Assembly (NCBI GenBank): GCA_035578155.1
Contig: JAPWDM010000033.1
Location: forward strand, 2,563,846-2,627,845
Direction: 5' to 3'
Length of the DNA stretch: 64,000 bases
From: Brachynemurus nebulosus
Taxonomy: Eukaryota; Arthropoda; Insecta; Neuroptera; Myrmeleontidae
The position numbers and the translations under genes were made by a program. Positions within the stretch are counted from its first letter, which is position 1. The number at the start of each line of letters is the position of its first letter. Below are positions 35,214-45,893 of this stretch, one piece after another. Under the pieces are notes generated by a model. It did not search any database and had not been told where the DNA came from. It saw only the letters and a list, made by a program, of their open reading frames with translations.

Positions 35214-36749
35214 CTCCAAATCATCCTAGGAAACCTTGGAAATTTTCCCGCTACCTTTTAATATGTGTAGGGCCCCCCTATGGAAGTTAAGAGCTCAAAT
35301 TTGGTAAATGGGACTCATTCCGATGCACAACAATACTATCAAAGTGGGGTCAAATTTTGGGCAAATTTTGGATCCGACCCAACCTTTAAGGGGGTGGTGG
35401 GAGGCGGAAAAGCAATAAAAATTTTCCAAACCAGTTGGAAATAATGTTTCGGTCAATTATCTACAACATATCCAAAATTCAGTTTCCTAGGATGATTTGG
35501 AGGCAGTAGGGCGGGGAAACGATTTTCGCTGGATCTAACACGCCTCCAGCCCTCCAGAATTAACGTAGAGGGTTGAAATTTGGTGTGTTGATAGAGTTCA
35601 TATCTAGGTTGTGCTTTTTGAAGGTTTTAATATTTTACCCCCCCCCCTCATTTTTAAGCCACAATTTCATGCTTTTTTGACGTTTTCGAAGTTTGTACCA
35701 CTCGCACAGGTCACCCGAATAAACCCAGAGGGCTGAAATTTTGTATTCGGATTGAGTTAGTATCAAGGGGGTGCCTTTTGGGGGTCTCGACTTTTAACCC
35801 GTTCCCCCACCATTTTTACACCTCAAAGAACATGATTTTTCTTGTTTTTTAACAGTTTCGTTCGGGTCAAAATCTCCCCAAATAAACCTAGAGCGCTGAA
35901 ATTTTGTGTACAGGTTAAGCTAATAGCCAGACACTGTTTTTTGGAGGTTTCAACTTTTAACCCTTACCCCCACGATTTTTACGCCAATATTTTCTTAATT
36001 TTTTTGCTTGTTTTCTAACACGACTAGAGACTCTCTAAGGAAACCTAGAGGGCTGAAATTTTGTATGTGTATTCAGTTAGTATCCAGCTAGTACCTTTTA
36101 GGGAGTCCACATTACTTTTCCCCCCACTTCTCCCATTTTGACATCGGATTTGAATGCTATTGTTAAATGTGTTTTAAATGCATTATTTTTATTCTAAATA
36201 CAAGTAGGCGAATAGTAATTTTAAAAAATTTAAAAAAAGTGAATTTACTTTTATAACAAATGAAATACATACATATTAAGTCATTTAAAAATGTTATTAA
36301 AGTCACTGTTTATTTATAAATTAGGAATTTTGGATTTTTATTATTTATAAAATAGAAATTTTGGATTTATTTGGAAAGAAAAAATATCTTCATAAAAGCC
36401 TTCCAGTTTACTAATTAAGTTCCTTTTTGAATATTTAAAAATAAAACACAAAGGCAATTGGCGGATAAGCATGGGTAGGAATGCCCTCGTACGAATTGTG
36501 TTGGCTTTTCCCTGTTAACTGCTATCGGCACAAAATTGAAATTTACTGAAATTCAGCCCTTAAAAACTTAAAACCTTTTTTTAAAGCCCCGATCAACCGG
36601 ACACTCATCATCAGTTTTGAAACCACCAAAATGACAAATCGCTTGTGGACTTTCAATTACATTTCGCTTGTAGACACTTAATACCGAAGATGAAAGGAAA
36701 AATTCGACTTCCGTGATGAGGCTCCGCTGCTCACGGCGTTTTTTTTTTC
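35082..36749 (+). mobile_element. Helentron/HINE-like element, copy C (complete)
   Basis: Starts TTTTAGTCGAATTTTTCC and carries the TA tract (35179-35211), the GGGCCCCCCTATGGAAG block, repeated AGGGCTGAAATTTTG modules and the 3' module. It ends AAATTCGACTT, hairpin arms CCGTGA/TCACGG (36711-36736), then a T run. This is a single, simple copy, which defines the full unit of about 1.67 kb. Order of blocks is the same as in copies A and B. Confidence 0.72.
35179..35211. repeat. (TA)n microsatellite
   Basis: TA run in copy C of the HINE-like element. Confidence 0.95.
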
Positions 36750-37120
36750 TTAAATTGTAGGTTTTTTTATGCACTTTATGATGGTGAACAAAAAAAATTT
36801 TTAAGCTTGAAAAAAAGTGAAAAAATCGATTAGTAATTCAAAATTGTCGGCAATGAACAGTATTTGAAAAATAATTTAAATCAAGTAAACCGCTATAATT
36901 TAAAAATTTAAGTAATAATTTGTTCCATACAAGGGTTACAAGCTTCCATATGAGGATTACACAAATCGAACCCGATTAAAAAACCAAGTTTGGAGAAATT
37001 AAGGTTCAATTGTTTTCAAAAATACACATAACATTTGATATTAAAAATGTAACTGCGTCTCGCATTAAAAGAGAGGATGTGTTTGATTGATTATCGAAAT
37101 TGGAGTGGCATTCGAACGAA

Positions 37121-37192
37121 CGGTCGGTGGCCTAATTGGTAAGGCGCTTGGCTAGCAACTAAGAGATCCGGGTTCGAGTCCCAGCCGATCCA
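37121..37192 (+). tRNA. tRNA-Ala(AGC)-like gene or tRNA-derived SINE head
   Basis: A cloverleaf can be drawn. Acceptor 37121-37127 pairs with 37185-37191 (first pair C-C is a mismatch, third pair is G:T). D stem GCCT/AGGC, anticodon stem CTTGG/CTAAG, loop CTAGCAA with anticodon AGC (37154-37156), 4-base variable loop, T stem CCGGG/CCCAG with loop TTCGAGT. A G3:U70 pair plus AGC would suit alanine identity. Box A (TGGCCTAATTGG) and box B (GGTTCGAGTCC) are near consensus. TTTT follows at 37194-37197 as a pol III terminator. The mismatched first pair and C-A in the T stem suggest a pseudogene or SINE; the D-arm looks more like arginine tRNAs. Confidence 0.6.
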
Positions 37193-37197
37193 GTTTT

Positions 37198-38032
37198 GAT
37201 AATTTTTCAAACACTTTGTGAATTTTAATTTACATAATTATCGTTAATAAGTTATGAATTAATGAACAATTAAAATGTTTTAATTAAATTATTCTTTCTA
37301 GGCTAAACTAACGGCCGGTTTTACATTCATAATTTTAAAGGTTCTTTAACCAAAGCTACTTTTAATTTAAAGTAGACTTTATTTTTAGCATTGTTTTACA
37401 ATGATCAGGTCTGCTTACTTTTGTTAAAGGACTTTTAAGGCTATACGAGCGTATTTGTTTCCGGGCAACTTGTTTTGGGGCGAGCAGGCGGAGGTAAAAT
37501 TTTGAAAATTGTTAATATTTAACCATTTAGTTAAGAAACAAATGTGCTAACAAGAGTCCAAATATATGTTTATAATTTAAAATGTATTTTACCTCTTTTT
37601 TTATTATTTTATATATCCCCATTATCTGTCAAAAAAAACCTAACAACAACACTTCAAATAAGGGTAGTTTAATATAATTTAGTAGTTAATAATATGTTCA
37701 TCCTTTTTTATTAGGTATTTTTATTGTTAACTTTCATATAAATGTGTGGTAGGATTCTCAAAAACCGTAAGAACAACAGAAATTACACAATAATTTTGAT
37801 TTTACATAAAAAATTATTTTTAACATTGAAAACGTTTATGGGGACTTATTTCAAATTTCAAATGTAATCGTATTGTTAGGGTATTTCTACTAGTACTAGA
37901 AATTTAAAATTTAGTATATAAGTGTAGGTTTTGACCTAAAAGAACTTTAGAAAAATTTTTGATTAATATTTGAAAATTTGTATCCATTTTATGCAATATC
38001 ATAAAAATGCATATGTTTTGTGCAAATATATA
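37198..38032. other. No gene seen
   Basis: AT-rich; one word of the type TACTAGTACTAGAAA near 37890 recurs near 39690 (GCTAGTGCTAGAAA), on either side of the mariner-like element. Confidence 0.4.
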
Positions 38033-39529
38033 CAAAGTGGAAACAGATTTATTCAACATAGGGCAAATAAAATGGAAGATTTTGTATGGATCATTAATGT
38101 AATATGCTAGTGTTAAAAAACATTATAACTGTGTACTTCTATTACGCTGTTTATTAGAATAAAATGACATAGATATATTTTTTATAGTTTATTGAAATAA
38201 AATTAAAAATTAAAAGTAAACAAACTAATTGTTATAAATAAATACTTTTATTACTTTTATTAAATTAAATGTTCAAACTTTTCTCCATTAACCGCTAAAA
38301 AATATCCCAATTTATTGTAAAATTCATTGCGAATATTTAGTGTTTTTGTTGGTAGTAATATTAAAATAGGCTGCTACAATAATACCTTGCAGAGACTGCG
38401 TATTTGGGTGGGACCTTGATGTGTAAATTTTGCTTTTTAAGTGATTTCAAAGAAATAAATTATTTAGCGATAAATCGAGAGAATGTGGAGCCACTTAATT
38501 GCGCTTCTACGTCCACTTTAATCATTTTGAAAATGCTGATTTAAAAAATCACGCACTGATCTATAATAATGTCCAAGTGCTCCACCGAATTTAAACCAGA
38601 CTATATTGTTTTCACCATTTACCACAGCTTCGATTGTTGGATCAATGCCGTTTATTAACTGAATTGCCTTCCAAAATTCCTGTCCATACATTCAGCTGTT
38701 GTCGATACTGCGTGTGACAATCTACATAAACATGTGGGTTTTCGGTTGTCCAATACCTGCAGTTTTGGAAATTGGGATATTGTTGTAAAGTAAGTGTACA
38801 TTCATTGGTAAAATACAAAAATTTCAAAAAATCAGGATCTAAATTTGATTTGTTTATCATTATTTTGCGAAATTCGTTTCTCACATCCGAATCTTCAGGG
38901 AAAACTTCATTAAAATGTTTATACTTGGATGCAGAGTAAATTTGCTTTTTTCAAAATTCTATGTACATTAGTATGGCTAATATTTTTCTCTTTAGCAACT
39001 GTTCTGATGCTTGTATTGGGATTTAGATCAAAATCAGCTAAAACATCCATCGCCAAATCTTCATTAATTTTTCTTGAATCATTTTGTGGTCTTAAATAAG
39101 CACTATTTACACAACTCGTGGTACGAAATTGATCTACAATGTGTTTTATAGTACTTATACTGGGGACTTGTCTATTTTCGTAAAACACACTAAATAATTC
39201 ACGTGTTTTACGATAACTATTGCCCGCCAAACATCATGAGACAAGCTGAATTTTTTTTTCGGTAGCATAATGAACCATAATTTGTCATTCTAGCTTTCTT
39301 CTTTTTCTTGCAAGAGATAAATTCGCAATAAATTTGGATTTTTAATCTGACAAACACAAAAATATTGCAGATCCATGGTAACACGATTTAAAAATGAAAT
39401 ATATATTATAATATTGACATTGAGGAGAGAATCGACATTATTGATCAAAAAGTGTCAGAGATCACATTGATCCTGAGAAAAATTTCTCACTATACTTGCC
39501 CTATGTTCGATAAATTTGTTTCCAGCCTG
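38033..39529 (-). mobile_element. mariner/IS630-type DNA transposon, decayed
   Basis: Inverted ends of ~35 bp: TGGAAACAGATTTATT and AACATAGGGCAAATA at the left, with their match at 39495-39525. TA dinucleotides flank (38031-38032, 39530-39531). It contains one leftward transposase pseudogene. About 1.5 kb, a normal size. Confidence 0.78.
38260..39278 (-). pseudogene. mariner/IS630-type transposase, inactive
   Basis: The reading starts at an ATG at 39278, meets a stop near 39237, and is open from 39230 to 38919 (helix-turn-helix pair: SISTIKHIVDQFR and SIRTVAKEKNISHTNVHRIL). A frameshift near 38935 leads to the DDE core. The first catalytic Asp is Asn (YFTNECT), followed by the RYWTTENPH and VNVW-type signatures of this family. 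The motif that normally holds the second Asp reads KFGGALGH. Later codons contain stops. At least two catalytic positions are lost, so the copy is dead. Family: transposases with the 'NPH ... VNVWxGI' signature common in insects. Confidence 0.82.
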
Positions 39530-39531
39530 TA

Positions 39532-41166
39532 TATGTATGCGTGTATGTATTATTATTAATACCAGTTAATACGGTTAATACTATAGTAACACAAATGAAT
39601 GAAAAAAGGTTTGTTGATTTTTTAAAAAAAAAAAAAAAACAAATATTATTTTATATTTCCAAATAAATCGTTATTTTGTTAGAGAACTTCTGCTAGTGCT
39701 AGAAACTAGAAATTTGATCTGAGTGTTGATCTTGACCTGAAAGATTTTTGAAGAATCTTTTGTTAAAATATTTTCATTAATTGTGTCCTTATATAATTTT
39801 AATAAAGAATGAGAAATAATAAAGAAACTTACACACAAAATGTTAACTTTAAACTTAAAATTAATAACTCCAAATATTACGCAAATTGAAACGACGCAAA
39901 GTGAATTATGATTTTCTATAGCAAACCATGTAAAGATCGAAGATAGGTTTCAGGGTTAGGAAAATACTACTTTTTAAAAAGAAAATTGAACAAAGTAAAC
40001 ATTTAAAAAACAAAAATAATATAAAACTTTACATGCATATATACAAAAAAAAAAAAATCAATTAAAACAAATTAAAATAATCAATTAATTTATAAAAACA
40101 AAGTAAAAATTAATCACTGTCTGATGAGTCCATAGTGGCTGTTGTCATTTGTTCAGCATTTTACTTAGAATTTTACTTAATGGTAGTTGCCATCTATTAT
40201 CAATCTTTATTACAACTGTATATCACTGATTACAACATCAATATATATATATCCACCAATATCCACCATATTAGTCGTGCCAACTTTTAAAAAAAAAAAG
40301 AAAATTACAAAAGATTTCGAAAAAAAATTAAAAACTCGAACCCAAAACAACGCAACTTCGAAAATCTAACGACGCACAGTGAAAATTAGTACTAATTCAG
40401 CAGCGACGCAACTTCGAAAAAACGTAAACCGAAACGACGCAAAGCGAGGTATTGATGTATAACTAAATTTTTGTTTTAAATTGAATTAAAAATTATTATA
40501 AATTTATGTGTGTTCACGATATTTTTTTCTTCTAATATCATTAACATGTTTTAAGGCATTTCAATAAAAACAATTTTCTTTATTCGTATATTTTTATATA
40601 TTATTTATTTTTTATGTATATAAAAAGCACAACAGTAAATTCTCACCAGCCATACCTTCTCCAAGCTTTATTGACATAAAATATTGCAAGCCATATTTAA
40701 CCATTTATTTTATGAATTTTTGAAAAAAAATTCTTATTTCAGACAAATTAGCATAGGGGGGGGGGATTCATTAAAATCGTGCACTTTGTGCCAAGTTTTG
40801 AAATTTAATATAGTCTTAAGGTTTTAAGAAACCATCGGAAACAACTTGTACGCGACCTCTGGTGGCCTGTTTGCTATATAAATCAGATACGACCGTCATT
40901 TGAGTAATACCAATTTTTATGTTTTATATGCAGGCTAGTGGCAATATTTTAAATCTTTTAAATAAAGGATATGAATGATGTAAGTCTACTCTTGATACTT
41001 GTAACTTGTAATGTTATGTGAATTGTGAGACTTGCACAGTGGGCTGCAGCGAATGTCGGCTTGATAAAATTTACATTGGCCTGTGCATGAGACCAAACAA
41101 CCACAATTAAGATCTATGACTTGTATCTGTTCACTAGGGTACCCATTCTTTGGTTCTGTTATCCCA
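39532..41166. other. No gene seen; scattered ACGACGCAA words
   Basis: AT-rich. GAAACGACGCAAAG occurs at about 39888 and 40430, with CGACGCAACTTCGAAAA between, so an old repeat unit of ~550 bp may lie here. A G run lies near 40757. No frame with a recognised domain. Confidence 0.4.
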
Positions 41167-41174
41167 TTCCCAAC

Positions 41175-42318
41175 TAGTGATGTGCCAAACTGTTCTTTTT
41201 ACGGAACAGTTCCGAAGAGAACAGTTCTGTAAAAAGAACAGTTCAGAAGAACAGTTCCAAAAGAACAGTTTGCAAAATAACAGGTTTTAAAAGAACATTT
41301 TCTAAAAGAACAGTTTTATGTATACTCATACCTGTTCATTAAGCGAGAACTGTTCATGATACAAACAACAGTTTGTAGCACGACATCATTCTAGTAATAT
41401 GTTCAACAAGGTATTTCACTTACAATTTTATTAGTACCTAAAAATAATTTCGTTGATATTTACAAAAAATATAAAATTAATAATTGTAAAGCTGCAAATA
41501 CAAAATAAATAATGAGTCTTAAATTATAAATATCAGTTATGTTTTATTCTAAATTTACAGATTCATCAATTATTTAAAAAGTTACTTTTGGAGATAAACT
41601 GTTAATTCCATTTTTAATAAACCACATTAGTATTTTTTTAAAAATAAAATATTTTTTGGACATATTTGGTTTACAAACCACTTTTTTGGTCGTTTATTAT
41701 TGTGTCCGGTTTTGGAAAAATTCATTCCGATGGGACTGAAGTTGCCAATATACAACCACTTTTTATCAAAACATTTAATTAAGGATAATATGTTTGTTTC
41801 TACGATACCAACCATCGATTAGCTTTTTGGTTTCATTAAAATTGACTAAATTAAACTTGCTTTATTTTTTGTACCATTGTGGTATAGTTTACTTAGTATA
41901 ATCTTCCACAGAAATGTTGAATCTTATGCTGAATAGCTGAATGTTTGACTGACAATAACCATTATATTATATTATTTAAATTCAAAATTTAAATCAAACA
42001 ATGCTACTTTATCCGTTATATCCGTTAAAATTTAAAATAAAAATCTACCAACAGAGTTTATTGTACTGGAGACATCTATAATATTAAAGTGTCATCGTGG
42101 TCAACTATTTAAAGAACAGAGAATACGTATGTACGTACATATATAATATAACAACATATCGCTGAACAGTTTTACAAATTGAACAGATATATGAATAAAG
42201 CACAGAACCACAGATGAACAGATGAACAGGCTAAATCGCGGAATTGTTCATTTGCGGAACAGTTCCAACAAAAGAACAGTTTCAAAAGAACAGTTCTGTT
42301 CTTTTTGGCACATCACTA
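41175..42318. mobile_element. hAT-type element, 8-bp TSD, GAACAGTT-rich ends
   Basis: Exact 8-bp duplication TTCCCAAC (41167-41174, 42319-42326). Ends TAGTGATGTGCCAAACTGTT and inverted AACAG...TTTTTGGCACATCACTA. The words GAACAGTT and AACTGTTC, often following AAAA, are repeated more than ten times in the first ~160 and last ~150 bases, a dense array of probable transposase sites. No transposase frame in 1.14 kb. Confidence 0.9.
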
Positions 42319-42589
42319 TTCCCAACTCCATTTTCTGTAATCAGGGATATCAGACGACTTGAAACGGTTACAGATTTGATATAGATTCAAGAGGCTTCAG
42401 GCCTTGGGTAAACATTAACTACCTTGCATTATTGACTGAATTTGCACCACAGTTTTTATGTAATGTGCCAAAACGCATTAGGTCAGACTTCCACGGTATC
42501 TGATTTTTCACAGCTTTTGCGATAAAATATAAGACATTTAAGTACATTTTTTACGGTAAATCATCTAGGAAGGTCAGTTGCAGAAAGGA

Positions 42590-43010
42590 CGGATAGATAA
42601 AACAAGATGGACACATAGACAGTCTGGTTGGCAAGATAGACAGACAGACTGACAAAAACCTGCACAACTTGGCAAGAAAGACAGACAGACAGACAAGTAG
42701 ATAGACAGACAGACAGATAGATAGACAGACAGACAGACATTTCAAATAGACAAACAGGGCAGATGTACAGACAGGGCAAACAGATTGATGTATAAGCAAG
42801 AAACCAAGACAGGTACATTGCGTGGACAGACAGACGACCAAAATAAACAGGCAGACAGATAGAAAACAAAGTAGGTAAACAGACAGACTGACAGATAAAA
42901 ACCAGCACCGGTAGGCAGGACAGTGTAGACAGAACAAACAGACGGACGGACAAAATCCAGGATAGACAGACGGACAAACAAATTAACTGAAGACAGTACA
43001 GACAAACAGA
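42590..43010. repeat. Degenerate (GACA)n satellite tract
   Basis: About 400 bases of GACA/GATA-rich tandem units (GACAGACAGACA, GATAGATAGACAG). Frames across it give CLSVCLSV-type peptides and are spurious. It starts ~30 bases after the YqaJ-type frame ends. Confidence 0.93.
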
Positions 43011-43041
43011 CAAAGTACGAAAATGGCAATCAAATCTTTAT

Positions 43042-44209
43042 TTATTTTAAGCTGTAATTTTTTTTTAAAAGAGGAAAGATAGCCTCTTTCCAAAAAAGAA
43101 TACATTTTTCAAATATGTTTTTACAATAATTGTCATCATAATTAACTGTTATAATTTTTACATTTTTTGTTGTTTCAAAATTTGGTTCTGCTACACAAAA
43201 TAGTGCTTTATTTTTATTGGTAAAATACATTTGCATTTGTATTTGAGCCATAAATTTGGATGTAATATTGCCATCTTTTGTGATATATCTCTTCACAGAC
43301 TTTTCCGATAACGGATATTTTATTTCTATACAATATTCAGTGCTAACTCCATCAGGAGATGCTCCAATAACTCGGTAATCTTTATTTAAAATTAACCCGT
43401 CTTTATCAATTTTGATGTTGAATAATTTTGAAATCTGTTTTAATACATCCTCTTCAAGTTTCCTTCCCCTTTTCATCGCCAGAGTATCTAGGTCGAATCG
43501 AGGAGTTTTTTCATTTGATTCTTGATTGGACTGTTCTTTATTTTTCAGTTTCTTATCAATTTGAATAACTTCCTCAAAAGTAGCATTTAACTCGTCAATA
43601 TCGTATTCATTCTCATGTATTATTACTTTGTTTTTACGAATTGAAACCACATTACCTTCAGTTCTCAGTCTTTTGGCATGTTCCAATAATTGTTTATAGA
43701 TCACTCTCTCTTTCTTAGTCCGATCTTCATTTATAAAGATTTGCTTACCTTTAAGGTTTCGTTTGTTTTTATTGATTTCAATTTTTTTCTTGAAATTGAC
43801 TAAAGATAACAGGTCTTGAGAACTGGTCGTTTTTTCTTCCAATACGATATGTGTAATTAATATCTTCAGAGCGGCAGGCAACTTGTACATCATCATTTAT
43901 AAGTTTCAACATTTTATCCTCCAATATTTCTGAGTTTTCTGACTATTCTTCAGCTATGCCTTGAATAACTAAATTATTTTTTGTTATCTGTTTTTATAAA
44001 TATTCTATTTTTTTAAGTTCCTGTTCATCTATTTTTGTTTTCAGCGTTTCATTTTCTGCTTTTAAGGTTAATAGTATGTTTTCCAATTTTGAAAATTTTT
44101 CATTTGTACTTTTACACATTTCTTTTATTTCCGAAAAATCATTTTTTGTTTCTTGATGTAGCATAGTTATGTATTCGATAATTTTTGATTCAGATTGCTT
44201 TTTAGTCAT
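43042..44209 (-). pseudogene. LINE ORF1-like region fused to YqaJ/lambda-exonuclease-like nuclease
   Basis: Leftward. From an ATG at 44209 there is a coiled coil (to ~43994). The same frame continues through two stops (43994, ~43943) with an ORF1-type YRIGRKN segment, then shifts near 43800 into a frame open to 43042. In that frame (residues numbered from 43896) about 36-105 continue the ORF1-like part (LKGKQIFINEDRTKKER, RKNKVIIHENEYDID). From ~133 to the end is a YqaJ-type nuclease with its catalytic set: E148 (GRKLE), D182 (GASPDG), E191 and K193 (EIK), and Gln in AQIQMQM. The first ~33 codons of that frame are out-of-frame ORF1. YqaJ nucleases act on DNA ends in phage recombination and are spread by mobile elements in arthropods. 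The nuclease half has no lesion, while the ORF1 start is broken. Confidence 0.78.
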
Positions 44210-44261
44210 GGTTTATAGAAAATTCAATTGAAATTTTTAAAGAACAGAAAAAAAAGTGTAG

Positions 44262-44345
44262 ACAATTTCTAGTAGGAATTGAACCTATGACTTAAGGTAA
44301 TCTATTAACCACGATCCGGAACGTTAACCGTAGGACCAGACACTG
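44262..44345 (-). ncRNA. tRNA-like / pol III promoter-like sequence
   Basis: On the minus strand a perfect B box GGTTCAATTCC (44285-44275) lies in a T-arm-like stem (ATAGG/CCTAC). A weaker A-box-like TGGTCCTACGG (44338-44328) lies 43 bases upstream, and A-T-rich sequence with a TTTTTTTT run follows (~44250). No acceptor stem forms, so it is a tRNA-derived SINE piece or relic rather than a tRNA gene. It lies ~55 bases upstream of the ORF1-like ATG on the same strand and could supply its promoter. Confidence 0.45.
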
Positions 44346-44754
44346 ATACAAATACTGCACCGTAACTAACAATAAGCCGCACAAGTTTAGTAGTTGTAAT
44401 ATTACGTATAAGCTGTTGTGTTAATAGGTATATTATTGTTTTTGTAGGTTAAAACTGATTTATATAAAAACGATTCTTTTTTCCAGGTTTATACAAAAAG
44501 TCCACTTAATTTAATAAATTTTTATATAGCACTGTAAATATTATGAAGTATTAATACCTTGCTTTTAGTAACAATAATTTTTTTCTTTTATTTTTGATAC
44601 TATTAATTTATTGTTGATGACGCGTCTGTTTACTTCAAAAACCAACACCAAACTCCAATATAAAACATAGTTTTCTGAAGTTCGTACATTAACGACGTGG
44701 AATCATTTATTTTTTCTAAACGTTAAAATTTAACTGTAAAATCCTTTTTCATAA
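44346..44754. other. No gene seen
   Basis: AT-rich. Bases 44751-44754 (ATAA) may be the left target duplication of the Gypsy element. Confidence 0.4.
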
Positions 44755-45346
44755 TGTTACGAATCGACCAGTAAAGGGGTATTATATAACGTTCGCCAAA
44801 CGCTAATACCATATCGCATGTGTGAATGCATTTAGAGTCTACATATTACAGTATCAAAAATTGATAAGAAAATATAGAAAGATTTTGGCCTTGAATGTAG
44901 CGAGACTGATTCAATACTTCTTGGGAGTTCGTTAAGGAGAGTCGGGGTGAGTCTGTGATTGAGTACACATTGTAATTGGGTTTCTGTGTTTAATTATTAA
45001 ATTATAAATTTTGGGTTAATTGTGAAAAGTGAATATTAGATTCAAGTAATACAGTGTAGTGCTAAATTGGAACCAATCAAGGCGTAAAGGTAGGATTTTT
45101 GTTGTATCTATTCCTCTCTCGAACCATAAATTTTGAACTTAACTTTTGTATTCTTATTTTATTTTTCTGTTATCTTTTTCTTTTATTATTTCAATAAATA
45201 ATACTTATATTTTGATGGGGGTTGTTTTCATTTATTACAAATCCGTACATGCCCCTTCTAAGAAGCAGCCCACATCTCCAAAAGGACCCACACGCTACCG
45301 CATCTCAAAACGGGAAGTCTAATTCCATCAAGACGCCCGATTAACA
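44755..45346 (+). repeat. Gypsy 5' LTR
   Basis: TGTTACGAATCG ... GATTAACA. An AATAAATAATAC stretch with AATAAA lies near 45195. Confidence 0.95.
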
Positions 45347-45347
45347 A

Positions 45348-45364
45348 TGGTGGCAGCGCTCGAG
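45348..45364 (+). other. Gypsy primer-binding site candidate
   Basis: TGGTGGCAGCGCTCGAG begins one base after the LTR, starting with TGG as expected for pairing with a tRNA CCA end. I cannot name the tRNA with confidence. Confidence 0.6.
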
Positions 45365-45893
45365 ATGCTAATTTTAGAAAATTTTTCCAAAAAAATTGAA
45401 TAATAAAATCTTTCTGTGTTAAAAATCGGCATTGTTTCTTGAAGGGTTGTGTACTAATTTGATATTGGGGTTGAATTTTACAGGTGTAGGGACAAAAAGA
45501 AAATAATTATACATATTATATTTCCAAAATGCAGTTTAGGGCACAAATTTAATTGACGAATAATTAATTATTTTTAACAATAGCGTATAAAAATACAAAG
45601 ACGCGTTACTTTGAATCAGTGAACAGTTAGAGTCACTAATCTAAGAAATTTTATCAGTAATTTTGTAGACATGGATAATACTAACACGCAGATCATTCAT
45701 TTGCTGCCTGTTCCCATAAGTATAATATAGTGGACACAGCGCACGTACATAACATAGAGCATATTGGTCATATTGTGTACTACTATTCACTCCTATATGT
45801 GTGTAGATCTATCGATGGTACTGAAGACATTGCAAGTACATTACATTGCATTGCAAAGCTGCAACAATCGCATACATATTATATGCATTACAA

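Noticed and set aside
39880..40440. LTR-like direct repeat with ACGACGCAAAG
   Set aside because: Similarity limited to ~14 bases plus scattered words; no TG...CA ends or target duplication.
42551..43029. Cys/Ser/Leu-rich frames of 95-150 residues
   Set aside because: Translations of the GACA tract in three frames.
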